A DNA stretch of 64,000 nt from Anaerolineaceae bacterium (GTDB lineage: Bacteria > Chloroflexota > Anaerolineae > Aggregatilineales > Phototrophicaceae), in assembly GCA_028818375.1 (NCBI GenBank), contig JAPPOB010000010.1, positions 310,001-374,000 of the forward strand. The letters run 5' to 3'. Positions 1 to 9,597 of this stretch are shown in pieces. Positions within the stretch are counted from its first letter, which is position 1, and every line of letters starts with the position of its first letter. The translations under genes were made by a program, and so were the position numbers. The notes below the pieces were generated by a model that made no database searches, was not told where the DNA came from, and saw only the letters and a list, made by a program, of their open reading frames with translations.

Positions 1-108
1 CGGCGCCCATGGCACAAGGACAACAACACAGACACATGCGCTGACCTTCGACAGTTTTGATCATGACAGCCAGGGTAACGCAATTGTCTCGGTCTGTCAA
101 CAAATCCA

Positions 109-1065
109 TCAGAAATTTCCTGGATTCGCTTTTCCCGGGGATCCGGCGAGCAATTCTGTGTGGAGGACAAGGGCTCTCTGAAGGGCCGCCCGGTCCGGCG
201 CGGAGTTGGCGCCACCGGCCCTTTGCGTGGACAGGCTACCCGCGACAGTGCCCTGTTGCAGGCAGACCAGGGGATCGGCGCCTGCCAGGCGCGCAGCGAT
301 GAACGCGGCATTGAAGACGTCTCCAGCGCCGGTCGTGTCTGTCACAGTGACGGGCAGCGCGGGCGCGTGGTAACAATGTTCTCCTTGCCAGCAGCGTGCG
401 CCACGGTCGCCTTCCTTGATCACCAGGGTAGGGACGATCTTGCCCAGGTCCTGGGCTGCGCCGTCTACGTCGGCCCTGCCAGTCAGTCTCCTGGCTTCCA
501 CGGCGTTGGGCATGAACAGGTCCAGCAGGCCAAGAATCTCGCGCAGCAGCGGGTCCTCAAGAGTTTGCTCGCGATGCTGGCAATCCATGGACACTTCAAC
601 AGCGCCAGCCTTGCATTCGCGCAGCAGGTCCGGCAGCCGTCCGTCAACTACCAGCCCACTGAAGTGCAGGTGTCGAATTCGCCGCTTCTTCATATGCCTG
701 TGGGCCAATTCAACGGGGTCGGGCGCCGGGTCAACGTAGGAAACAAAAGCACGCTCACTGTGAAGCGGCAGGGCTACGGTCACCCGCCTGAGGGGTGCCT
801 CGCCTTGCGAAACCAGGTCCAGACTCAGGCCTTCCTCAATGGCCCATTCACGAATGAAACGACTGAAGAAGTCGCTGCCCAGGGCGCCCGCCCAACCCAC
901 TCGCAGACCCAGTCGTTTCATGGCCACGACCGTATTCAGCATGCCTCCAGGCACCACGTGCAGGTCCTGGCAATAAATTTCGGCCCCCAATTCAGGAAAG
1001 GAAGGCATCCCGGTGAAGATGACGTCGCAAAAATAGTTTCCGGGAACGAGAACGTCGTAGTCCAT
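109..1065 (-). CDS. PfkB/ribokinase-family carbohydrate kinase
   Basis: Cytosolic ATP-dependent sugar kinase of about 318 aa, the usual length for the family. The N-terminal di-glycine substrate motif is at about residues 40-41 and the C-terminal signature DTTGAGD at about 243-249, whose last Asp is the expected catalytic base and whose GAG forms the anion hole. The ATG at 1065 overlaps the TGA of the upstream GH4 gene in a TGATG arrangement, so I prefer it; an in-frame GTG lies at 1074. It is the last gene of the mutA-mutB-meaB-GH4 operon and could phosphorylate the sugar released by the GH4 enzyme (inference). The substrate (ribose, fructose, nucleoside or keto-sugar) cannot be read from the sequence. 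Bases 1-108 downstream show no feature I can support. Confidence 0.85.
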   Translation of the reverse strand: MDYDVLVPGNYFCDVIFTGMPSFPELGAEIYCQDLHVVPGGMLNTVVAMKRLGLRVGWAGALGSDFFSRFIREWAIEEGLSLDLVSQGEAPLRRVTVALPLHSERAFVSYVDPAPDPVELAHRHMKKRRIRHLHFSGLVVDGRLPDLLRECKAGAVEVSMDCQHREQTLEDPLLREILGLLDLFMPNAVEARRLTGRADVDGAAQDLGKIVPTLVIKEGDRGARCWQGEHCYHAPALPVTVTDTTGAGDVFNAAFIAARLAGADPLVCLQQGTVAGSLSTQRAGGANSAPDRAALQRALVLHTELLAGSPGKANPGNF

Positions 1066-2426
1066 CAGCGCCACGTACCGACGAAGTCCCGTTGCGCCTG
1101 ATAAAAGGCATCAAACAGTTTCTCGGCGAGCGGCCATGAGCCGAGCAGGGGGTGGGCAGACAGGGCCTGCACGGCCAGCGAACGGGACCGTTGCAGGATA
1201 GCCCGGGACGCCAGGCGTTCATAGACCTTGACGCTGCGCATCAGGGCCAGATGTCGTTCGGGGACGTCGCCAATTGGCGCGGGCACTGGCCCCCTGCCGT
1301 CGACGCGGCAGCTGACTTCGACGACGTCATCCGCGTCCATGCCGGCGATGGCTCCTTTGTTGGGGACGTTCAAACCGGTCCATGCGGGCTCGTCCCGGGC
1401 AATGGCTTCCACGCAGCCCAGCGCCACGGCGGCATAACCTTCGTCATCTTCTCCCACCGCCTCCTGCTTCTTTCGGTCGGCGCCGCCCCGTGCATGGGCC
1501 ATGTAGCTTTTGCTGCGCTGGTCCATTATTTCCTGCCAGATTGCAAGTTGTACATCCACGTCGCTGGTGGCCCGCAGTTTGCGGAGCAACTGCTCAGTCA
1601 GGCGCAGCACCTGTTCGCCTCGCGTCTCCTTCTCTTGCAGCAGTTGGGCCAGTACCTCATCACGGTGGTAGAAATAGTGGAGGTATTCGTTAAGGAATAC
1701 TTTCTCTTCCGCACGCAATCCTGGCGAAAAAATTTTCATGTGCGTCGCCTGGACGAATTTTTCGTCCCCCAGGAGAGCCGAAAGCATTTCCTCTCCACCG
1801 TCGCCTTCATCGATCCGCACACTGCGCGTCCACGAAAGGTGATTGAGACCATAAACTTCGTGCCGCAGCCGGTCCTGAGGGACGCCGAGGAAGCGACTTG
1901 TCTCGTTGCGGGCCTTGTTGGCGCTGTCGCAGATACCGACGACGCGTTTCATTCCCGCGTCATGCAGCACCTGGGCGACCAGGCCGGCAGGATTGGTAAA
2001 GTTAAAGAGCCAGGCTCCCGGTGCCGCCAACCTCTCGACCAGCCGCGCATACTCAAGAATTGCCGGAGCACTGCGCATGGCCATGGCAAAGCCGGCTCCG
2101 CCCGTCGTTTCCTGTCCCAGCACGCCAAGCCCGAATGCAATTCGCTCATCGGCCGCGCGGCCTGCTTCCAGCCCAGGCCTGATTGAGGTGATGACATGGC
2201 TGGCATCCATGACGGCGGCCTGCGCATCGCTGCTGGTGAAAACCCTGAATCCGGCATCGAGTTGCTCCACCTGGCGGCCGCACATACCCCCAATTAACTC
2301 AAGTCTCTCCGGGTCGGAATCCATCAGCCAGAGCTCCTGCAACCCCAGACGGGGTGCGCGCCGGACCAAAGATGGAATCAGCCTGGGCGTACGTACACTG
2401 CCACCACCGATAATGGTCAGTTTCAC
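1065..2426 (-). CDS. Glycoside hydrolase family 4 (NAD/Mn-dependent glycosidase)
   Basis: GH4 enzymes cleave alpha- or beta-glycosides by an oxidation-elimination mechanism using NAD+ and Mn2+. The 453 aa protein has the Rossmann start TIIGGGSVRTP (residues 4-14), GQETTGG (104-110), FNFTNPAG (141-148), a metal Cys at about 166 in ICDSAN, and YGLNHLSW (192-199) with the metal His at 196. The usual residues after the Cys are N-x-P in 6-phospho-glucosidases or H-S-V in alpha-galactosidase/glucuronidase types; here they are D-S-A, so substrate class is unclear. The start is GTG at 2426, sharing GTGA with the meaB stop. No PTS genes are nearby, so an unphosphorylated or uronate substrate is possible. 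Confidence 0.88.
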   Translation of the reverse strand: MKLTIIGGGSVRTPRLIPSLVRRAPRLGLQELWLMDSDPERLELIGGMCGRQVEQLDAGFRVFTSSDAQAAVMDASHVITSIRPGLEAGRAADERIAFGLGVLGQETTGGAGFAMAMRSAPAILEYARLVERLAAPGAWLFNFTNPAGLVAQVLHDAGMKRVVGICDSANKARNETSRFLGVPQDRLRHEVYGLNHLSWTRSVRIDEGDGGEEMLSALLGDEKFVQATHMKIFSPGLRAEEKVFLNEYLHYFYHRDEVLAQLLQEKETRGEQVLRLTEQLLRKLRATSDVDVQLAIWQEIMDQRSKSYMAHARGGADRKKQEAVGEDDEGYAAVALGCVEAIARDEPAWTGLNVPNKGAIAGMDADDVVEVSCRVDGRGPVPAPIGDVPERHLALMRSVKVYERLASRAILQRSRSLAVQALSAHPLLGSWPLAEKLFDAFYQAQRDFVGTWR

Positions 2427-3448
2427 CTGCGCACTCCCGGCGACCGTTCTCCAGTTCTGTTGAGATTGAGCAACTCCCGTGCGGCATCGCTGACATTCAC
2501 TTCACCCGACAGAACGGCTCGCTCGTATTCGGGCAGGGCTTCCTGCACCTCCCTGTGCGTGTAAAAGGAATTGCGGATACCTTCTTTGAGCAGCGCATGC
2601 AGCCATGCAAGTCGCTGCTCCTGGCGAGTGGCATACCAGTGGCCGGAAGCCAGGGCCTCTCTTCGGAATTCCAGGATGATGGACCAGAGTTCTTCGATCC
2701 CAACGCCCTCAAGTGCAGAGCAGGTGACAACCCGTTGCCGCCAGCCGGATTCTGATGGCGACAAAAGGCGCAACGCCCTTTCCATGTCCGCGCGAGCGGC
2801 GCGGGCCGCTGCCTGGTTTGCGCCATCGGCCTTGTTGACGGCGATGGCATTCGCCAACTCCATCACACCTTTTTTCATACCCTGCAAACTGTCTCCGGTG
2901 CCAGTGACCAACAGCAAAAGAAAAAAATCGACCATGCTGCGGGCCGCGATTTCCCCCTGACCGCTGCCGACAGTTTCCAGAAATATGACGTCGTGGCCCG
3001 CAGCTTCACAGAGCAGCATGCACTCACGGGTCCTGCTGGCAACGCCGCCTGGCGTGCCCGCAGAAGGGGAGGGACGGATGAAGGCCTGCCGGCTGCGCGC
3101 CAGAGAGGACATTCGCATCTTGTCGCCCAGTATGCTGCCGCCGCTCACACTGCTGCTGGGGTCAATGGCGAGTACGGCGACCCGTTTGCCCTGCCCGACA
3201 AGGTACAGCCCGAGCGCTTCAATTAGCGTACTCTTACCGGCACCGGGTACGCCGGTTATGCCGATGCGGATGGCGTTTCCATCTTGGGGACGCAGCCTGT
3301 GTAGCAAGGCGCTGGCCAGTTGACGATGGCCCTTCGCGCTGCTTTCCACCAGGGTGATCGCCTGCGCCAGCGCCACCCGTTCGCCGGCCAGAACGCCCGT
3401 TGACAGTTCATCGACGGAAACCGCTTTCTCGTCCACCGGTTCAGGCAT
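2423..3448 (-). CDS. meaB: MeaB/ArgK-family GTPase, methylmalonyl-CoA mutase chaperone
   Basis: G3E-family P-loop GTPase that guards and reloads the B12 cofactor of methylmalonyl-CoA mutase. From the ATG at 3448 it is 341 aa, close to family length. Walker A GVPGAGKS is at residues 66-73, the switch/Walker B region [14 protein letters not shown] follows at about 153-166, and the NKAD guanine-specificity motif is present. The reading frame stays open upstream to 3667, but that part overlaps the mutB coding sequence and has no family similarity. ATG at 3448 overlaps the mutB stop by 8 bases (ATGCCTGA), a translational-coupling arrangement that fits a dedicated partner of the mutase. Confidence 0.93.
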   Translation of the reverse strand: MPEPVDEKAVSVDELSTGVLAGERVALAQAITLVESSAKGHRQLASALLHRLRPQDGNAIRIGITGVPGAGKSTLIEALGLYLVGQGKRVAVLAIDPSSSVSGGSILGDKMRMSSLARSRQAFIRPSPSAGTPGGVASRTRECMLLCEAAGHDVIFLETVGSGQGEIAARSMVDFFLLLLVTGTGDSLQGMKKGVMELANAIAVNKADGANQAAARAARADMERALRLLSPSESGWRQRVVTCSALEGVGIEELWSIILEFRREALASGHWYATRQEQRLAWLHALLKEGIRNSFYTHREVQEALPEYERAVLSGEVNVSDAARELLNLNRTGERSPGVRR

Positions 3449-5597
3449 CAGGTAGTCGCTGACGCTTCCGCAGCCGCTTGAGAATGGTCTGTGCGGCACG
3501 CGGAATGACCGTGCCGGGCCCAAAGATTTCCGCGGCGCCTTGCCCACGCAGGGTTGCGTGATCGCGTTCAGGGATGACACCCCCGATGATGACCATAACA
3601 TCCGGGCGGCCCAGGTCGGAGAGCTCTGAAACAAGTCGAGGCAGCAGGGTCCTGTGCCCGCCCGCAAGTGAACTGATTCCTACAATGTGTACGTCGTTTT
3701 CCACGGCCTGACGGGCGACTTCCTCAGGCATTTGAAACAGGGGTCCGACGTCGACGTCGAATCCGAGGTCCGCAAAGGCGCCGGCGATTACGCGCGCGCC
3801 GCGATCGTGGCCGTCCTGCCCGATTTTGGCGACGAGAATGCGCGGGCGTCGCCCTTCCACCAGTTCAAAGTCGGCGCAGAGTTCACGCGTCTGTGAAATA
3901 TCCGGGCCGTCGCCCCAGGCGACGCCGTATACGCCACTAACAGTTTGGACTGGCGCCTCATGTCGGCCCCAGACTTTTTCCAGTGCCATGGAAATCTCCC
4001 CCAAAGACGCCCGCGCCCTTGCGGCGGCGACCGCCAGCCCCAGCAGATTGCCGTCTCCGCTTTCTGCGCAATTCGTCAGCGCCTGAAGCGTGGCATGGAC
4101 TGATGTCTCGTCCCGGTTGGCGCGAAGTTCCCTCAGCCGTTCCGTCTGTGCCGCGCGGACGGCGCTGTTGTCTACGTCAAGTATTTCAAGAGGCGTGTCA
4201 GTTTCCGGCTGCCAGCGGTTGACACCCACGATGATCTCCTGTCCGGAATCGATACCGGCCTGCCGGCGGGCGGCAGCTTCCTCAATCCGCATGCGTGGCA
4301 GGCCTTCGGCAATGGCGGCGGCCATACCGCCGAGGGACTCAATTTCCTCAATATGTGACCAGGCCCGACTCAGCAGGCCCTTCGTCAGTTTCTCAAGCGT
4401 GAAGGAACCGCCCATCGGATCGACCACGCGCGTTAGGCCGCTCTCGTGCTGAAGCACCAGCTGGGTGTTGCGGGCAATTCGCGCGGAAAAGTCGGTCGGC
4501 AGGGCGATGGCCTCATCCAGCGCGTTGGTGTGTAGCGATTGCGTACCGCCCAGCACGGCGGCCAGTGCCTCGATGCAGGTACGAGTCACATTGTTGAAGG
4601 GGTCCTGCCCGGTCAGGCTCCAGCCCGAAGTCTGGCAATGGGCGCGCAGCGCCATGGATTTCGGGTTGCGTGGACTGAACCCGTGGATGAGTTTGGCCCA
4701 CAGTACCCGCGCCGCGCGCAACTTGGCGATTTCCATGAAGAGATTGAGGCCAATCCCCCAAAAGAAGGAAAGGCGCGGTGCAAAGTCATCGATGTCCAGG
4801 CCGGCCCGCAGACCGGTTCGGACATACTCAAGGCCGTCCGCCAGCGTGTAGGCCAGTTCCAGATCTGCCGGCGCGCCGGCTTCCTGCATGTGATAACCCG
4901 AGATACTGATGCTGTTGAAGCGGGGCATGTGCTGCGCGCACCAGGCAAAAATGTCAGCGATGATGCCCATTGAGGGCGCCGGCGGGTAAATATAGGTGTT
5001 GCGCACCATGTATTCCTTGAGAATGTCGTTTTGTATCGTGCCCGTCAGTTTGCCGGCCGCTACGCCCTGTTCTTCCGCCGTAGCGATGAAAAAGGCCAGC
5101 ACCGGCAGTACGGCGCCGTTCATGGTCATCGACACCGAGCAGCGGTCCAGCGGGATGCCTTCCAGCAGCCGCTGCATGTCGGGCAGGCAACTGATGGCGA
5201 CGCCCGCCATGCCGACGTCGCCGGCGACACGGGGATGGTCCGAGTCATAGCCCCTGTGCGTCGCCAGGTCGAAAGCGATGGACAGTCCCTTCTGCCCCGC
5301 GGCCAGATTGCGACGGTAGAAAGCGTTGCTTTCCTCCGCCGTGGAGAAGCCGGCATACTGGCGAATCGTCCAGGGGCGTTGCGCATACATGGTGGGGTAG
5401 GGGCCGCGCAGGAATGGCGGGATTCCGGCAGTGAACTGCAAATGATCTGCATCTGCGATGTCAGCGGCGGAGCAAAGCGCGGGAACGTCAATGCCTTCCG
5501 GCGTACGCCACAGGCCCCCGGCGCTGGCCACGGTTTTGCGGGACTTGCTCAATGCCGCCCGATACGGAATTGCCGTGAAATCCGGCCCAACATTCAT
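3441..5597 (-). CDS. mutB: Methylmalonyl-CoA mutase large (catalytic) subunit
   Basis: Adenosylcobalamin-dependent isomerase interconverting (R)-methylmalonyl-CoA and succinyl-CoA in propionate, odd-chain and branched-chain catabolism. The 718 aa protein follows actinobacterial and human mutases closely. Equivalents of the known active-site residues are Tyr81 (RQYAGF), Arg199 (MVRNT) and His236 (SGYHMQEAG). The C-terminal B12 domain has the base-off DxHxxG motif at 595-600 (GQDGHDRG), preceded by the conserved Lys591, with SSLAGGH and the GG of VIIGGVIP further on. The start ATG overlaps the mutA stop by 4 bases (ATGA). It lies between the small subunit and meaB, as expected for a heterodimer-type mutase operon. 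Confidence 0.97.
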   Translation of the reverse strand: MNVGPDFTAIPYRAALSKSRKTVASAGGLWRTPEGIDVPALCSAADIADADHLQFTAGIPPFLRGPYPTMYAQRPWTIRQYAGFSTAEESNAFYRRNLAAGQKGLSIAFDLATHRGYDSDHPRVAGDVGMAGVAISCLPDMQRLLEGIPLDRCSVSMTMNGAVLPVLAFFIATAEEQGVAAGKLTGTIQNDILKEYMVRNTYIYPPAPSMGIIADIFAWCAQHMPRFNSISISGYHMQEAGAPADLELAYTLADGLEYVRTGLRAGLDIDDFAPRLSFFWGIGLNLFMEIAKLRAARVLWAKLIHGFSPRNPKSMALRAHCQTSGWSLTGQDPFNNVTRTCIEALAAVLGGTQSLHTNALDEAIALPTDFSARIARNTQLVLQHESGLTRVVDPMGGSFTLEKLTKGLLSRAWSHIEEIESLGGMAAAIAEGLPRMRIEEAAARRQAGIDSGQEIIVGVNRWQPETDTPLEILDVDNSAVRAAQTERLRELRANRDETSVHATLQALTNCAESGDGNLLGLAVAAARARASLGEISMALEKVWGRHEAPVQTVSGVYGVAWGDGPDISQTRELCADFELVEGRRPRILVAKIGQDGHDRGARVIAGAFADLGFDVDVGPLFQMPEEVARQAVENDVHIVGISSLAGGHRTLLPRLVSELSDLGRPDVMVIIGGVIPERDHATLRGQGAAEIFGPGTVIPRAAQTILKRLRKRQRLPDA

Positions 5598-7684
5598 GAC
5601 GCGAGCCCCAGCCGCTGCTGAAGAGAGCGATTGATTGACAGACAGCCCGCTCCCACGTATACAAAGTCGACAACGCCGGCTTTGCGCCAGGCGACCTCCA
5701 CTTCATCCGACGGACGCCCCGCGAGGTAAATCAATGCGTCCGGCTGCCTCTTTTGAACAACACTACAGAAGACAGGAACGGCGGATGGATAGTCGCCATC
5801 CCGGGCGCACAGGACGATCAGGTCGGCCCCGGCGGACAGCGCCGCCATTCCCGCTTCTTCCGCTGTGTCATGGGCAGGGCCGACAGTGCATTCGAAGCCA
5901 CCCGCACCAAAAAAATCGCTGACGAAACTGGCCCGGGCGTGCAAGGGCGCCGCTTCACCGCAAAGCGCAATATAAACCTTTGCCGCCCGGCCGCTGCGCC
6001 GCCGGTGGGCGCTTGCGTTCGCGCGCAATCCTTCCCAGGGGGCGGCAAGGCGAATGCAGTTGAGTGGCGTGATGCTGGGGCCTTCCGTCGAATCATGAGG
6101 CAAGATCTGCAGGAGATCCTGCAGGGTTGCTCCCCTTGCGGCAGCCTCGACCAGCGAAATAAAGCTGGAATCTGGGCAATAATCCACCTGGAGAGCTGCC
6201 CTTGCTGAACCTGAAGACCTCTCCAGTGCGGAAGCGGGAGCTGAACCCAGGCCGTTTTCCGGCAGGCCGGGGGACTCGAAATCCAGATTGTCAACGAACT
6301 GGTTGCTGCCAACCTGCACGTCCCTGCGCCACGCATTGCGCATGGCGCGCTGTTGCGCCACAGCGGCGAGGTCCCGCAGAATGCTTCCGTCCCGCAGGCA
6401 GGCGAGCAAGCCGCCTCTGCCCTCGATGTCCTGAAACATGCTCCAGGCTTCACGCGCCAGCCAGTCGGTTAACACTTCAAGCGTCCAGGACCCGCCGGCC
6501 GGATCCAGGGTTCGGGCAAGGCCGGCCTCGCGCTGAAGAATGTGTTGCTGATTCAGGGCGTGGCGACGCGCCAGGTCGCTTGAGGGGCCCGCCGTGACGT
6601 CAAAGGGTTCAACCAAAATGCTGTCGCAGCCACCCATGGCCCCGGTCAACGCCTCAAGAATGGAACGTAACATATTGTTCCATGGGTCCAGCGCGGACTT
6701 GTTGCGGCGGCCGGTGCGCGCATGGATTGTTGGAAGCTGACAGTCAAGTGGTCCGTCGAAGGCCTCAATCATTTGTGCCCAAAGCAGGCGCAATGCACGC
6801 AATTTCGCCAGCTCCATCAGGATGTCGCCGCCGACTGATATGGAAAGGGCCATGCGGGGAGCAATCTCTTCGATGCCGATGTCTCTTGCCAGCATGGCAC
6901 GCAGCGTTGCCGTCGCATTGGCCAGGGAGCAGGCGATTTCCTGCACGGCATTGCCGCCGGCCTCATGCCAGACGCAGCCATTCAGGAAGACCGCATCAAT
7001 CCCGGGGGCGCGTTCCCGGGCCCAGCGCAGCCAGGCCGCCTGTTCGTCATACAGTGCATCCACAGGTACTGGCAGGGATCCTCTGGTCGCCAGCCACGCC
7101 AGGGGGTCCGCCCCGATGGCGCCGCACAGTTTGTCTGGTTCTGCACCCTGCCGGCGCAACCCGGCCACAAGCAGGGCAGGCAAGGGCAGGTTGTGCGCCC
7201 CGCACTGCATCAACAGAGTCGTCTTTTCCAGGGGAACAGAATCAAGGGCAAGCGCAAAATCGTCGGCGGACTCAAGCACATTGCCCCTGTGGCCGCCTGG
7301 TGCAACCGCACTTTGGGTCACATCTATGCCAGGATTTAAACTGTAGTCCGGAGTCAGTTGAATGGCGCTGCTACCCTGGCGAATGCCCTCCAGCAACTCA
7401 CTATTGACGTCCCCTGGATTCGCCAGCGCGCTGGACTGAACGATTAGCCAGGGACGTGGCCCGGCATCGGCCCGGGGCAGCAAGGCAGGCATGAATTCGG
7501 GGTGTTGCAGGCCGGCACTGTGTTCCGCGCTGTAAAGGGGTTGCAGGTCAAGACCCTCAAGCGTTGCCGTACTCAGCGATTCTGGCGTACCTGTTCTTGG
7601 CAACGAGGCTGCGGCCTTGTGCCAGTCCTCGTGGGTGGCCGGTGTAAACTCATCAAATTGCAGGGAACGGGATGAACCAGCCAC
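5594..7684 (-). CDS. mutA: Methylmalonyl-CoA mutase small subunit
   Basis: Non-catalytic partner of the large subunit. It keeps the TIM-barrel plus B12-like fold, but the DxHxxG motif is absent from its C-terminal domain, as usual for small subunits. The recognisable family start is [12 protein letters not shown]. The frame is open to an ATG at 7753 (719 aa). A near-consensus -10 (TATACT at 7717-7712) lies inside that extension, so translation more likely begins at GTG 7684 (about 696 aa) or at a nearby TTG/CTG behind the GGGGG run at 7700-7696. The start is therefore uncertain. First gene of the mutA-mutB-meaB-GH4-pfkB operon, 30-100 bases after rpmB. Confidence 0.9.
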   Translation of the reverse strand: MAGSSRSLQFDEFTPATHEDWHKAAASLPRTGTPESLSTATLEGLDLQPLYSAEHSAGLQHPEFMPALLPRADAGPRPWLIVQSSALANPGDVNSELLEGIRQGSSAIQLTPDYSLNPGIDVTQSAVAPGGHRGNVLESADDFALALDSVPLEKTTLLMQCGAHNLPLPALLVAGLRRQGAEPDKLCGAIGADPLAWLATRGSLPVPVDALYDEQAAWLRWARERAPGIDAVFLNGCVWHEAGGNAVQEIACSLANATATLRAMLARDIGIEEIAPRMALSISVGGDILMELAKLRALRLLWAQMIEAFDGPLDCQLPTIHARTGRRNKSALDPWNNMLRSILEALTGAMGGCDSILVEPFDVTAGPSSDLARRHALNQQHILQREAGLARTLDPAGGSWTLEVLTDWLAREAWSMFQDIEGRGGLLACLRDGSILRDLAAVAQQRAMRNAWRRDVQVGSNQFVDNLDFESPGLPENGLGSAPASALERSSGSARAALQVDYCPDSSFISLVEAAARGATLQDLLQILPHDSTEGPSITPLNCIRLAAPWEGLRANASAHRRRSGRAAKVYIALCGEAAPLHARASFVSDFFGAGGFECTVGPAHDTAEEAGMAALSAGADLIVLCARDGDYPSAVPVFCSVVQKRQPDALIYLAGRPSDEVEVAWRKAGVVDFVYVGAGCLSINRSLQQRLGLAS

Positions 7685-7711
7685 AGTCAGCAATACCCCC
7701 GGTTGCCACGA

Positions 7712-7717
7712 AGTATA
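7712..7717 (-). promoter_or_regulatory. Predicted -10 element for the mutAB-meaB operon
   Basis: TATACT on the minus strand, five of six matches to TATAAT and identical to the -10 used upstream of rpmB and the DUF2088 gene in this window. No good -35 is visible 16-18 bases upstream. A transcription start near 7705 would exclude the upstream ATG at 7753 as the mutA start. Confidence 0.4.
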
Positions 7718-7782
7718 GCAACAATGGACCTGGGTTGTGAGTTGGGATTGCAAAAAAGCGTAGCTGCAGACGTCCTGCCTGG

Positions 7783-8022
7783 TCAGACCAGTTCTTCGAT
7801 TTTACGGCCCTGACGGGCCATGAATTCACGAAGGCCGATCTTGTCAATGGTGCGAAGTTCTTTTGTAGTCACGCGGACACGCACAAAACGTTCCAGTTCC
7901 GGTACCCAGAGACGCTTGTTTTGATAGTTGGGCCTGAATTGCCGCCGTGTGGCCTTGAGCGAATGGCTGCGATTGTTGCCGAATTGAGGTTTGACCGTTG
8001 AAATGCTGCGTCTGCTGGCCAT
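7783..8022 (-). CDS. rpmB: 50S ribosomal protein L28
   Basis: 79 aa basic protein of the large ribosomal subunit, full family length. It has the typical features: an N-terminal basic stretch with N-R-S-H-S, a middle R-R-F-x-P-N segment, RLWVPELERFVRVRVTTKELRTIDK and a short C-terminal tail. Translation starts at ATG 8022 behind AAGGAAG. A strong promoter lies at 8056-8083. The gene sits alone between the liv transporter and the methylmalonyl-CoA mutase operon rather than in a ribosomal cluster, which is common for rpmB. Confidence 0.96.
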   Translation of the reverse strand: MASRRSISTVKPQFGNNRSHSLKATRRQFRPNYQNKRLWVPELERFVRVRVTTKELRTIDKIGLREFMARQGRKIEELV

Positions 8023-8055
8023 ACACCGCTTCCTTCCGCCGTGAAACCGTGAATC

Positions 8056-8083
8056 AGTATATGGTTGGCAGCAGGGCAGTCAA
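8056..8083 (-). promoter_or_regulatory. Sigma-70-type promoter of rpmB
   Basis: On the minus strand, TTGACT (8083-8078), a 16-base spacer, then TATACT (8061-8056). Both hexamers are within one mismatch of consensus. The -35 begins 4 bases after the livF stop, so rpmB can be transcribed independently of the liv genes. The expected leader is about 25 bases. Confidence 0.75.
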
Positions 8084-8086
8084 GCC

Positions 8087-8812
8087 TCAATCCATGCCCA
8101 GGTAGGCCTTCTGAACGACCGGGTTCTCACGCAAACTGGCGGCATCATCATCAAGAACTATGTTGCCCGATTGCAACACATAGCCCCGACTGGCGACGCC
8201 GAGGGCCATTTGCGCGTTCTGCTCCACCAGCAGGATCGTCGTGCCTTCGCTGTTGATCTGTTCGATCGTCTCAAAAATGGTTTCGACGAGGACCGGCGCC
8301 AGACCCATGGAAGGTTCATCCATCAGAAGCAGGGAAGGACGCGACATGAGCGCGCGCGCGGTGGCCAGCATTTGTTGCTCGCCACCGCTCATGGTGCCGG
8401 CCAACTGGTTACGTCTTTCTCCCAGGCGGGGGAAAAGCGTGAAGGCATTGTCGATGTCCGACGCGATGCCCTGGCTGTCCCCGCGGTGCCAGGCGCCCAT
8501 TTCAAGATTCTCTGTGACGCTCAGTCTGGCGAAGACCCTCCTGCCTTCCGGCACCAGGGCGACCCCCAGGGCCACCAACTCATGGGCCGCCCTGGCCTGC
8601 AGATCTTCACCTCGAAACAGGATCTTTCCGGCCCGCGCGCGCATCAGGCCGGATATGGTCCGCAAGGTGGTGCTTTTGCCGGCTCCATTGCTGCCGATGA
8701 GGGTCACGATTTCGCCTTCTTCGACCCGTAGCGAAACGCCCTTCAGGGCATGAATGTTGCCGTAGCTGGCATGCACGTCATCCAGCACCAGCAGCGGTGA
8801 GTTCCCGTTCAT
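8087..8812 (-). CDS. livF: Liv-type ABC transporter ATP-binding protein
   Basis: One of two cytoplasmic ATPases of a branched-chain-amino-acid/amide/urea (HAAT) family importer. At 241 aa it is standard LivF length. Walker A is GSNGAGKST, the signature is MSGGEQQM and Walker B plus D-loop is LLLMDEPSMGLAP. ATG at 8812 overlaps the livG stop by 4 bases. Last gene of the livHMGF series, followed by the rpmB promoter. Substrate class (amino acid, urea, amide) is not determined by the ATPase. Confidence 0.93.
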   Translation of the reverse strand: MNGNSPLLVLDDVHASYGNIHALKGVSLRVEEGEIVTLIGSNGAGKSTTLRTISGLMRARAGKILFRGEDLQARAAHELVALGVALVPEGRRVFARLSVTENLEMGAWHRGDSQGIASDIDNAFTLFPRLGERRNQLAGTMSGGEQQMLATARALMSRPSLLLMDEPSMGLAPVLVETIFETIEQINSEGTTILLVEQNAQMALGVASRGYVLQSGNIVLDDDAASLRENPVVQKAYLGMD

Positions 8813-9597
8813 TCGGACGTGCTCCCTGCGGCGCCCCGGCCCAGATAGGCTTCGATCACGTCCGGGTTGTTTTGAATCTCCTTCGGTGGACCCTCGGCAA
8901 TCTTCCTGCCGTGGTCGAGGACCGTGATGTGCTCGGAAATACCCATCACCACACGCATGTCGTGCTCAATCAGCATGAGCGTGATGTCCAGGTCGTCGCG
9001 CAACTTGCGGATGAATGCGGTGGTTTCGGCGGTCTCGCGGGGGTTCATGCCCGCCGTCGGCTCGTCCAGCAGCAGCAAATGGGGCCGGGTCGCCAGCGCC
9101 CGCGCGATCTCCAGACGACGTTGGTCGCCATAGGAAAGGTTATCCGCAATGAGGTCGCCCTTGCCCTGCAGTCCAACGAACTGCAAGAGTTGTCGGCCCT
9201 CTTCTTCAGATTCCCGGTTTTCCCGCCTGGTGCCTGCCGTTCCCAAAATGGCGCCCATCCAGGTGGAGCGCAGGTGGGCTTCCTGACCGACCATGATGTT
9301 TTCGATGACGGTCATGTGATTGAAGAGCCGTATGTTCTGGTAAGTGCGGGCGATACCGGCACGAGCGATGTGATCACTGCTCCAGCCCCTGATGTCGTGG
9401 CCCTCGAAAATGAGCTCGCCATCATCGATGGGGTAAAAGCCGGTCACGCAATTGAAAAAGGTCGTCTTGCCGGCGCCGTTGGGCCCGATGATGCTGGCAA
9501 TGGCTCCGTGTTTGATTTCGAAATCCAGATTGTCCACGGCGACCAGGCCGCCGAAATTCTTGCTCATCCTCCTTGCGCTCAGGACGACGTCGCTCAT
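8809..9597 (-). CDS. livG: Liv-type ABC transporter ATP-binding protein
   Basis: Second ATPase of the HAAT-family importer, 262 aa. Walker A GPNGAGKTT, signature LSYGDQRRLEIARAL and Walker B LLLLDEPTAGMNP are all present, together with the long LivG-specific insertion between Walker A and the signature. ATG overlaps the livM stop by 4 bases (ATGA). It should pair with LivF under the LivH/LivM membrane heterodimer. Confidence 0.93.
   Translation of the reverse strand: MSDVVLSARRMSKNFGGLVAVDNLDFEIKHGAIASIIGPNGAGKTTFFNCVTGFYPIDDGELIFEGHDIRGWSSDHIARAGIARTYQNIRLFNHMTVIENIMVGQEAHLRSTWMGAILGTAGTRRENRESEEEGRQLLQFVGLQGKGDLIADNLSYGDQRRLEIARALATRPHLLLLDEPTAGMNPRETAETTAFIRKLRDDLDITLMLIEHDMRVVMGISEHITVLDHGRKIAEGPPKEIQNNPDVIEAYLGRGAAGSTSE

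Noticed and set aside
4966..4975. Gly in MutB at the position after P-S-M where other mutases have Arg or Lys
   Set aside because: I first took it for the substrate-binding Arg, but alignment by TIQND and SGYHMQEAG places that Arg at 199, which is conserved; the position after PSM varies among mutases.
7742..7782. Possible rpmB terminator (GCAGGACGTCTGC then a T-run on the minus strand)
   Set aside because: The stem is only four to six bases with a bulge and the T-run is about 10 bases away, so it does not meet a reasonable terminator form.
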